A stretch of 5,996 bases of DNA from Candidatus Egaibacter danicus (GTDB taxonomy: Bacteria > Pseudomonadota > Gammaproteobacteria > Burkholderiales > Burkholderiaceae), in the NCBI GenBank assembly GCA_011391115.1, contig JAABRC010000128.1, forward strand, positions 1 to 5,996. Direction: 5' to 3'. The number at the start of each line of letters is the position of its first letter. The first letter of the stretch is position 1. Of the stretch, positions 1 through 5,996 are shown piece after piece. The translations under genes were made by a program, and so were the position numbers. The notes beneath the pieces are model-generated. The model was given only the letters and a program-made list of their open reading frames with translations, ran no database searches and was not told the DNA's origin.

Positions 1-3000
1 GGGCCAGTGACTGGCTGATTGATCTTGGCCCCGAGGGCGGTGATGCGGGTGGAGAAGTGGTGGCTATTGGTACGCCTGAAGAAGTTCGCCTGCATCGGAC
101 TTCGCATACCGGGAAGGCGTTGCGTGAGTACGAGAGTGCACTTGGATTGGGCTCCCACTCAGCCCAGGAGATCAGTCTGTCTCACGACCCGAAAACCAGT
201 AGAAAACAAACTGCTGAAGATAACTGCATTCAGATCGTCAACGCCAAAGAGCACAACCTCAAGTCACTGAGTGTCAATATTCCACGCGGAAAATTCAACG
301 TAATCACGGGTGTTTCAGGGTCTGGCAAGTCCACGCTGGCATTCGACATCCTGTTCAATGAAGGGCAGCGGCGCTACCTGGAATCTCTCAACGCGTACGC
401 GCGCAGCATTGTGCAGCCAGCCGGGCGCCCCGAGGTAGACGCCGTCTACGGCATTCCTCCAACGGTGGCTATCGAACAGCGTCTGTCCCGTGGCGGGCGC
501 AAAAGCACGGTCGGCACCACGACCGAAGTTTGGCACTTCTTGCGACTGCTGTACGTTAAGCTGGGGGTGCAGCACTGCATTCATGATGGCGCGGCGGTCC
601 AGCCGCAGACGCCTGACAGCATTGCCCAGCAGCTACTCAAGAGCTTTCGGGGTCAACACATCGGTCTCCTGGCCCCACTGGTATTGAATCGCAAAGGTGT
701 CTATACCGAGTTGGCCGAATGGGCGCGCCCCCGAGGCTATACACATTTGCGCGTAGACGGCAACTTTCTGCCGACTACCCTGTTCCCCCGGATTGATCGG
801 TTCAAGGAGCACACCATCGAGCTACCCGTCGCAAGCCTGGACATCACTCCCGAAAACGAGAGTCTGTTGAGAGAGGTACTGGCCACGGCACTGGTGCACG
901 GCAAGGGTGTGGTTCATGTGCTCAGTCATTTGACTGGTCTTCGCGCGGCGATGGTGGCTGGAACCGCAACTGACTCAATCGGCCATTTGCATGTGTTCTC
1001 CACCAAACGCGCCTGCCCGGTTTGCAGCACCAGCTACGCTGAGCTGGATCCACGTCTTTTCAGCTACAACAGCAAACACGGTTGGTGCCCCGAATGCGTT
1101 GGCACGGGTGTGCGCCTGACCAAGGAGCAGCGCAAAGTGTTTGACGACTCGGTGCGTGATGATGACAACAAGGGGCGTGAACAGACCTTCGCCGAGCCCG
1201 AGATTGAAGATCTGGTGGATGCCGCTTGCCCCGCCTGCCAGGGAACCCGACTCAACCCGACAGCACGTGCAGTCAAATTCGGATTTCAGCTTGGTGGTGA
1301 ATCGGGTGATGGCTTGGTGGCAAAGGCTGCAATAGCTGGCGTTTCCATTACAGAGCTGGCCCGCATGAGTGTGACGGACATCAGAAAATGGGTCCAGACG
1401 CTGGGAGTAAATGGACGCATGTCGCAGCGTGAAAGTGATATTGCGAGGGACTTGATTCCCGAAATCAGAAGTCGTCTGGAGTTTCTGGAAGAGGTTGGCC
1501 TCGGCTATCTCACACTGGACCGTGGCGCTCCCACGCTCAGTGGTGGTGAAGCCCAGCGCATCCGCCTGGCTGCGCAATTGGGGAGTAACCTGCAGGGCGT
1601 GTGTTATGTGCTTGATGAGCCAACGGTTGGTTTGCATGCTCGCGACAACAAGATACTTCTGGGAGCGCTGCAAAATCTGAGCGACAAAGGCAACACCCTG
1701 GTGGTCGTAGAGCATGATGAAGACACGATTCGCCATGCTGATCACATCATCGATATCGGCCCGAGCGCCGGCAAACGCGGCGGACGCCTTGTGGCTGAAG
1801 GAGGCGTACTCGACATTCAGAGGGCGCCGGACTCGCAAACCGGACGTTACCTGCTGCACGCGATGAAGCATCCGGTGCAAGCGAGGCGGACTGTCACGGA
1901 GAGCAGGCCTGGTTCAAATTCCAACTCCAAGTCCACCGCCGACGAGTCGTCCCAAAAATGGCTGTGTGTCGTCGGTGCAAGTCTGCACAACCTGCAATCG
2001 GTGGACGCGAAGGTTCCCTTGCAACGTCTGGTTGCTGTGACGGGTGTATCGGGGTCGGGCAAGTCCACCCTGGCGCGAGACGTTTTGCTGGCTAACGTGC
2101 AAACTGTCGTTGCCAAACGAAGCACCAAAGCCGGTCGCGATGCCATGGTTGCTGGTGAAAAAATGAATTGGACGGGTTGCAGTTCTGTCAGTGGCTATGA
2201 AGTAGTTGATCGTGTTTTGGAAGTGGATCAAACACCAATCGGCAAAACACCGCGGAGCTGCCCTGCGACCTATATCGGGTTTTGGGACGTTATCCGGAAA
2301 TTGTTTGCCGAGACGCTGGAGGCGCGCGCGCGGGGCTATGCATCCAACCGGTTCAGCTTCAACACTGGTGAAGGACGTTGCCCTGCCTGCGAAGGCCAAG
2401 GAATTCGAACCATCGGCATGAGTTTTCTCCCGGACGTCAAGGTATTGTGTGAAACCTGCCGCGGAGCTCGTTTCAACCCGGAAACCCTTGCCGTCACCTG
2501 GCGAGGTAAAAGCATCGGTGACGTTTTGCGAATGGAAGTCGATGAGGCGGTAGATTTCTTCGCTGCCATGCCCAATATCAGCCATCCACTGCAACTTCTC
2601 AAGGATGTGGGATTGGGGTACTTGACCCTGGGACAGCCGTCGCCGACTCTGAGCGGTGGGGAGGCCCAACGGATCAAGCTGGTGACCGAACTGAGCAAGG
2701 TGCGTGACGACATTACGCGGCGGGGGCAAAAAGCGCCGCATACCCTTTACGTGCTGGACGAGCCCACGGTGGGCCTGCACATGGCCGATGTGGAAAAACT
2801 CATCCGCGTTTTGCACCGGTTGGTGGATGGTGGCCACAGTGTGGTCGTGATTGAACACGACCTGGATGTGATTGCCGAGGCGGACTGGGTGATTGATCTG
2901 GGCCCCGACGGGGGGCAGGCGGGCGGCCGAGTGGTGGCGGCGACAACTCCCGAAGAAGTGGTCAAAAAAGGCACACATACGGGTGAGGCGTTACGCTCTG

Positions 3001-3017
3001 TGCTGGCCCGCAGCTGA
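1..3017 (+). CDS. uvrA: Tandem (double) UvrA-type excinuclease ABC subunit A, 5' end outside window
   Basis: UvrA is the DNA-damage-sensing ABC ATPase of nucleotide excision repair; it works in the cytoplasm as a dimer and loads UvrB at lesions. The frame is open from the first full codon at base 3. Bases 6-128 encode a typical UvrA C-terminus (DWLIDLGP, GG, TPEEV, HTG). After a short linker a whole second UvrA follows: Walker A GVSGSGKST (309-335), UvrB-binding-type insert (about 540-960, with LLAP, RKG, HTIE), zinc module CPVC-x20-CPEC (1014-1097), CPAC (1227-1238), signature LSGGEAQR (1536-1559), Walker B VLDEPTVGLH (1608-1637), polar linker (about 1870-1960), second Walker A (2043-2069), DQTPIGKTPRS (2226-2258), zinc module CPAC-x19-CETC (2379-2459), signature (2649-2672), Walker B (2745-2768). 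All ATPase motifs are intact. The second module alone is about 950 residues, near E. coli UvrA (940), so the full protein is probably about 1,900. Fused tandem UvrAs are known, for example in Chlamydia. An internal start at ATG 57 is possible but would cut through the first module's C-terminal motif. A role as accessory paralog beside a standard uvrA is inference. Confidence 0.93.
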   Translation, partial: ASDWLIDLGPEGGDAGGEVVAIGTPEEVRLHRTSHTGKALREYESALGLGSHSAQEISLSHDPKTSRKQTAEDNCIQIVNAKEHNLKSLSVNIPRGKFNVITGVSGSGKSTLAFDILFNEGQRRYLESLNAYARSIVQPAGRPEVDAVYGIPPTVAIEQRLSRGGRKSTVGTTTEVWHFLRLLYVKLGVQHCIHDGAAVQPQTPDSIAQQLLKSFRGQHIGLLAPLVLNRKGVYTELAEWARPRGYTHLRVDGNFLPTTLFPRIDRFKEHTIELPVASLDITPENESLLREVLATALVHGKGVVHVLSHLTGLRAAMVAGTATDSIGHLHVFSTKRACPVCSTSYAELDPRLFSYNSKHGWCPECVGTGVRLTKEQRKVFDDSVRDDDNKGREQTFAEPEIEDLVDAACPACQGTRLNPTARAVKFGFQLGGESGDGLVAKAAIAGVSITELARMSVTDIRKWVQTLGVNGRMSQRESDIARDLIPEIRSRLEFLEEVGLGYLTLDRGAPTLSGGEAQRIRLAAQLGSNLQGVCYVLDEPTVGLHARDNKILLGALQNLSDKGNTLVVVEHDEDTIRHADHIIDIGPSAGKRGGRLVAEGGVLDIQRAPDSQTGRYLLHAMKHPVQARRTVTESRPGSNSNSKSTADESSQKWLCVVGASLHNLQSVDAKVPLQRLVAVTGVSGSGKSTLARDVLLANVQTVVAKRSTKAGRDAMVAGEKMNWTGCSSVSGYEVVDRVLEVDQTPIGKTPRSCPATYIGFWDVIRKLFAETLEARARGYASNRFSFNTGEGRCPACEGQGIRTIGMSFLPDVKVLCETCRGARFNPETLAVTWRGKSIGDVLRMEVDEAVDFFAAMPNISHPLQLLKDVGLGYLTLGQPSPTLSGGEAQRIKLVTELSKVRDDITRRGQKAPHTLYVLDEPTVGLHMADVEKLIRVLHRLVDGGHSVVVIEHDLDVIAEADWVIDLGPDGGQAGGRVVAATTPEEVVKKGTHTGEALRSVLARS

Positions 3018-3046
3018 ATCCAACCAACATCCACGACGGTACGGAC

Positions 3047-4090
3047 GTGATTACTTTTTACAACGCAAAGCATGCCCTTCACCAGGGAAAGTATGAGATG
3101 TTTCGTGGACAGCTTGTCCCTTGTTTTGAGGTGCCCGACCGGGCGGACTTCGTGCTCAAGGAACTCCAAAAGCGGGAGTTCGGCCCAGTCAGTGGACCTG
3201 GCCTTTTTCCTGATGTGGCGTTGAGCAACGTTCATACCCCGCGCTATCTGGACTTCCTGGCACACGCGTGGGACGAGTGGGTCGCGCTGGATCCCGCCAA
3301 TGCCGGGCGCGATGCGCTTCCCTCCTGCTGGCCGACGCGCAGTTTTAGAACAGACGTTTTGCCAGCCAATTTCGCCGCTCGCATGGGACTTTTCTCGTTT
3401 GACGCAGGATCTCCCCTTACATCGGGTACCTGGGTTGCTGCCCGGGAGGGCGCGTTTTGCGCTCTCAGCGCGGCGAATGCGGTGGTGGAGGGTGCGCGTA
3501 GTGCGTTTTCCCTGAGTCGTCCGCCAGGGCATCACGCGGGGGCTGATTTTTTTGGAGGTTACTGTTTCTTGAACAATGCGGCGCTCGCGGCGCAAGCCCT
3601 GCGGGATCGGGGGATGAAACGGGTTGCCGTGCTGGACATCGATTACCACCACGGCAACGGCACTCAAGCTATTTTCTATGAGCGTCCCGACGTGTTTTTC
3701 TCCAGTATCCACGGAGATCCTCATACCGAATATCCATTTTTCCTGGGATATTCCGATGAAAAAGGCAGTGGCGCTGGCTTGGGGTGTAACCAGAATCTGC
3801 CGCTGCCACGTGGCACTGGTTTTGAAACCTGGAGAACGGTGCTGAGTGTCGCGTTGCATGAAATTGCGATGTTCAAGGCAGAGGCGCTGGTTGTATCGTT
3901 GGGGCTAGATACCTTCGAGGGTGATCCCATATCTGGTTTTCACCTGAAAAGTGATGACTATTTGCGAGTGGGTGAAGACCTGGCGGATGCCGGACTACCG
4001 ACAGTCTTTGTCTTTGAGGGTGGTTATGCGGTCGCTGAAGTCGGAGTCAACGCGGTCAATGTGCTGGAGGGTTTCCAGCAACACACCTGA
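3047..4090 (+). CDS. Acetylpolyamine amidohydrolase-like deacetylase (histone deacetylase superfamily)
   Basis: This is a 347-residue zinc amidohydrolase of the arginase/deacetylase fold, probably cytoplasmic, since no signal peptide is seen. Known relatives remove acetyl groups from acetylated polyamines or related amines. Visible motifs: RPPGHHAG with catalytic pair His162/His163; LDIDYHHGNGTQ supplying zinc ligands Asp199 and His201; LGLDTF with third ligand Asp288; and GGY with catalytic Tyr327. Spacing between these residues matches Mycoplana ramosa acetylpolyamine amidohydrolase (341 residues) as I recall it. So do the N-terminal block (K-x-E near residue 17, GQLVP-x-FE-x-P) and FGGYCFLNN. 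The GTG start is chosen because the N-terminus then aligns with that enzyme; the ribosome site is poor. The gene lies 29 bases after the uvrA-like stop with no promoter seen, so co-transcription is likely. Two acidic residues at the active-site mouth of the M. ramosa enzyme (Glu106, Glu117) appear to be Ala110 and Gly121 here, so the true substrate may differ from acetylated polyamines. Confidence 0.9.
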   Translation: MITFYNAKHALHQGKYEMFRGQLVPCFEVPDRADFVLKELQKREFGPVSGPGLFPDVALSNVHTPRYLDFLAHAWDEWVALDPANAGRDALPSCWPTRSFRTDVLPANFAARMGLFSFDAGSPLTSGTWVAAREGAFCALSAANAVVEGARSAFSLSRPPGHHAGADFFGGYCFLNNAALAAQALRDRGMKRVAVLDIDYHHGNGTQAIFYERPDVFFSSIHGDPHTEYPFFLGYSDEKGSGAGLGCNQNLPLPRGTGFETWRTVLSVALHEIAMFKAEALVVSLGLDTFEGDPISGFHLKSDDYLRVGEDLADAGLPTVFVFEGGYAVAEVGVNAVNVLEGFQQHT

Positions 4091-4110
4091 CTCTATCGAA
4101 CCAGGCGAGG

Positions 4111-4129
4111 TCATTCGTGTCGTGAATGA
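4111..4129. terminator. Weak inverted repeat between convergent genes, possible terminator
   Basis: A perfect 6-bp stem (TCATTC / GAATGA) with a 7-base loop lies in the 59-base spacer between the deacetylase stop and the transporter stop. The position suits a bidirectional terminator for the two convergent operons. However, the stem is AT-rich and short, with no run of T on either side, so it is a poor intrinsic terminator. It may be chance; termination here may be Rho-dependent. The rest of the spacer shows nothing recognisable. Confidence 0.2.
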
Positions 4130-4149
4130 TTGGTAACTCAATAGTCACG

Positions 4150-5349
4150 CTAAATGTTGCTCATTTGCCTCGTTCTCACCAGCGCAAGCAGTCCAACGCT
4201 GGCTACCGTGAGCAGCAATGCCGGAAACCCCCAGGTGGGCGACCACTGGATGAGCGCCCCTGACGTCGCTGACGCTACCAGGCCGCCCAGCGTATAGGTC
4301 AGCACCAGCACAGCGGTGCTGTTCACCAGCGTAATTCCCTGCTCTCGGGTGCCGATGTCGATCATGGCCAGCGTATAGAGACTTCCGCCTGCCCCGCCCC
4401 ACAGAAAAACGATGGGCCATGCCAGCCAGGTAATGTGGGCAACAAAGGGAATGACGCAAGTGGCGATCAGCGTGATGGCAGCAAAGGCGACCATCAACGT
4501 CCGCCGTCCTCTGCCTGGGTCAGAAAACTGGTCAGCCAGCATACCGGCCGGCAACATGACCACCGCGCTACCAAACCCGCTGGCTGATACGAGTAAAGCC
4601 GCTGTTGCAGCACTCAATCCAAGTGCCAGTCCATACAGGGGCAATATGGACGTCACGCCACTTTCGAAAAAGCCGCCCACGAAGCCCGCCAGCATGATAA
4701 TGGGATGCGCGAGCAATGCGTGCCAGACACCGTGTATGCCTACCCGGGCGGTATCCGCATCGCGCGCTGCAGGGAGTTTGGGTATCAGTGTGCTCCAGAG
4801 CAGGCCAGTCGCCGTGAACGCAATCACCACCCAGACGGCTTGTGGATTGTTCGCACCGACCCACACCAGCACAGCCGGGCCGATGATGAAGGTGGTGCCG
4901 ACCAAAGTCTCGAAAATACCAACGTAACGCCCTCGCTGTTCGGGGGGAGAGAATTCGGCGATCACGGCCTCGGCCAGCACCCAGCGCAGACCGGACGCTG
5001 CGCCCGAAATCAGTTCGAGCAGAAACCATATCCACAGGGCGTCCGTCAGCGCGAAACCCAAGGCTGCCACAGTTGGCAGGGTGGCAGCCAGCCACAGCGT
5101 GGGGCGACGCCCCATTTTTTGGGTTGCTGCGGAAGCAAATGGGGTCATCAGGAAGACGCCCAGCCAGCCCGTCGCGGCAAATAGCCCAGCCACAGTGGTG
5201 GAAACTTCGGCACCCTTGAGACGCAGCAGCAAGAGGGGCAACAGCATGAAGTAGCCCACCAACTGAAAGAAAGTGGAGCCAAAAACGCTGATCAAACCCA
5301 ACCTTGCGCCGGAGTGGGGTTCGGTGCTGTCGGTGTTCTTCCCGTTCAC
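4150..5349 (-). CDS. Major facilitator superfamily (MFS) transporter, YcaD-like
   Basis: This is a 399-residue integral inner-membrane protein with about 12 hydrophobic segments: roughly residues 17-42, 50-73, 83-101, 104-125, 141-165, 170-189, 215-240, 245-271, 283-303, 306-328, 338-365 and 374-392. A polar cytoplasmic loop (about 190-212) divides the halves, as in MFS carriers. The motif A copy after helix 8 is well kept (GMLADQF, 269-275, then GRRTL). The first-half copy is degenerate (ATQKMGRRPTL, 75-85), with Gln77 in place of the usual Asp. Acidic residues in or near helices (Glu112, Glu127, Glu147, Glu229) could serve proton coupling, which is inference. Overall look and length recall the YcaD group of E. 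coli, whose substrate is not settled. Transport direction and cargo cannot be read from sequence. The GTG start overlaps the stop of the upstream phosphatase gene (GTGA) and has a GGAGG 10 bases before it, so the two are co-translated. A role in moving a product or precursor of that phosphatase is plausible but unproven. Confidence 0.9.
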   Translation of the reverse strand: MNGKNTDSTEPHSGARLGLISVFGSTFFQLVGYFMLLPLLLLRLKGAEVSTTVAGLFAATGWLGVFLMTPFASAATQKMGRRPTLWLAATLPTVAALGFALTDALWIWFLLELISGAASGLRWVLAEAVIAEFSPPEQRGRYVGIFETLVGTTFIIGPAVLVWVGANNPQAVWVVIAFTATGLLWSTLIPKLPAARDADTARVGIHGVWHALLAHPIIMLAGFVGGFFESGVTSILPLYGLALGLSAATAALLVSASGFGSAVVMLPAGMLADQFSDPGRGRRTLMVAFAAITLIATCVIPFVAHITWLAWPIVFLWGGAGGSLYTLAMIDIGTREQGITLVNSTAVLVLTYTLGGLVASATSGALIQWSPTWGFPALLLTVASVGLLALVRTRQMSNI

Positions 5350-5996
5350 GGGATGTGCGCCTCCAGAATGGCAGAGGCCACTTCAGCAAAGCCAGCCCCT
5401 CGTTCGCTGGGTGTGATGTATCGGGGCAGGTGAATCAGTTCGGCTTCAAAGCGACAGATATTGGCCACGCCGACACTGTTCCTGAAATGCTGGAACATCT
5501 GCTGGTCATTGGTGGAGTCGCCCACATAGACCCAGCGATCCATTTCTGCATCCAGATCACGCCCCCACAGCTGGCGCACGATCCAGCGCGCTCCTTCGAG
5601 TTTGTTGTGCGTGCCAAACCAGCCGTTGATGTGGATGCTGCTGACTGTGGCATTCATGCCCGCGCGGCGCATCACTGCCACCACGCGCGCGATGTCGTCT
5701 GCGGACAGACTCGCAAACTCGCTGTGGTCGATGGCCATGTCGGTTTCCCGACCGGGCGAATCCTGCGACAGCCTGGTACCGGTTACCTCACGCAGCACCT
5801 GCGCCGCAACTTCCTGCATGCGCGAGAAGTTGCGGATGCGGGTGGCAGCATCCTGTTGATATAGTTTTGATAGCTGCTCACGCATATCTGACGAGGATTG
5901 GGGGCTGATTTGGCTCAAAGAAAAGGCGGTAGAGCCGTTTTCAGCCACGATGGCATCCACTGGCCAAGGGGTGCCGCCAGCCTCCAAATTGCCTTG
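5346..5996 (-). CDS. HAD-IIB family phosphatase (Cof/sucrose-phosphatase-like), N-terminus outside window
   Basis: The visible 216 residues are the C-terminal part of a haloacid dehalogenase superfamily hydrolase; these Mg-dependent enzymes remove phosphate from small molecules through an aspartyl intermediate. Seen here: VDAIVAENGS (residues 13-22 of the visible part), the block that follows motif II in HAD-IIB enzymes; a cap region of about 100 residues; IHINGWFG then NKLEGA with motif III Lys132 (bases 5601-5603); and motif IV GDSTND with metal-binding Asp160 and Asp164 (5505-5522). The end (YITPSERGAGFAEV) is also usual for the group. The catalytic DxD motif and motif II Ser/Thr should lie about 50-60 residues upstream, past the window edge. 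The frame stays open to base 5996; a TTG at 5987 gives a possible start, but it would lack the nucleophile, so truncation by the window is far more likely. Sugar-phosphate phosphatases such as sucrose-phosphate or mannosyl-3-phosphoglycerate phosphatase are the closest types by eye; the substrate is unknown. Confidence 0.9.
   Translation of the reverse strand, partial: QGNLEAGGTPWPVDAIVAENGSTAFSLSQISPQSSSDMREQLSKLYQQDAATRIRNFSRMQEVAAQVLREVTGTRLSQDSPGRETDMAIDHSEFASLSADDIARVVAVMRRAGMNATVSSIHINGWFGTHNKLEGARWIVRQLWGRDLDAEMDRWVYVGDSTNDQQMFQHFRNSVGVANICRFEAELIHLPRYITPSERGAGFAEVASAILEAHIP
5360..5364 (-). promoter_or_regulatory. Ribosome binding site for the MFS transporter
   Basis: On the minus strand GGAGG lies 10 bases upstream of the GTG at 5349, inside the last codons of the phosphatase gene. 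It supports the GTG as true start, since no in-frame ATG occurs before residue 35, which lies inside the first membrane helix. Placement within the upstream gene, together with the GTGA overlap, points to translational coupling. Confidence 0.6.

Noticed and set aside
57..59. ATG as the start of a single-module UvrA
   Set aside because: The frame is open upstream, and bases 6-56 encode the conserved DWLIDLGP tail of a preceding UvrA module, which this start would cut in half.
975..1880. 301-codon open frame antisense to the UvrA-like gene
   Set aside because: It lies wholly opposite conserved UvrA motifs (zinc module, signature, Walker B). Its translation shows no recognisable domain, and long antisense open frames are common in GC-rich genes.
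1914..2978. 354-codon antisense open frame
   Set aside because: It is opposite the second ATPase half of UvrA. Its His/Gln/Arg-rich composition is typical of the reverse reading of a coding frame, and no domain is visible.
3095..3097. ATG as an alternative start of the deacetylase
   Set aside because: It would remove the N-terminal strand and the K-x-E block that aligns with acetylpolyamine amidohydrolase. The GTG at 3047 keeps them.
2747..3859. 370-codon antisense open frame spanning the UvrA end and the deacetylase
   Set aside because: It runs across two well-supported genes on the other strand and across their junction, and its product is low in recognisable motifs. It is best explained as a codon-bias shadow.
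5304..5864. 186-codon plus-strand open frame opposite the phosphatase gene
   Set aside because: It is antisense to conserved HAD motifs III and IV and overlaps the transporter start; it shows no domain or ribosome site of its own.

Overview
The window holds four protein-coding genes packed tightly in two convergent pairs. Two are cut off by the window edges. There are no RNA genes, insertion sequences, CRISPR arrays or gene-free stretches longer than about 60 bases. The moderately high GC content, GTG starts and the kinds of proteins present fit a Gram-negative proteobacterium. My best guess is a betaproteobacterium of the order Burkholderiales, inferred from general resemblance only and not proven by any marker in the window.

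Plus strand, 1-3017: the 3' part of a very long UvrA-type ATPase gene. The window opens inside the last few dozen residues of one UvrA module. It then reads, without a stop, into a second complete UvrA module with two ABC ATPase domains, a UvrB-binding-type insert and two Cys4 zinc modules. The gene therefore encodes a tandem (double) UvrA. Plus strand, 3047-4090: only 29 bases downstream, a zinc-dependent deacetylase of the histone deacetylase superfamily, closest by eye to bacterial acetylpolyamine amidohydrolase. The spacing suggests co-transcription with the uvrA-like gene.

Minus strand, 5996-5346: the C-terminal part of a HAD-IIB (Cof/sucrose-phosphatase-like) phosphatase, whose N-terminus lies beyond the right edge. 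Its TGA stop overlaps the GTG start of a 12-helix major facilitator transporter (5349-4150), so the two are almost certainly translationally coupled. The two operons converge on a 59-base spacer (4091-4149) that holds only a weak inverted repeat.

The most noteworthy items are the double UvrA, with a shortened region in its second module; its pairing with an acetylpolyamine-amidohydrolase-like enzyme whose active-site entrance residues appear changed; and the coupled phosphatase-transporter pair. I see no clear evidence of a wholly new system.
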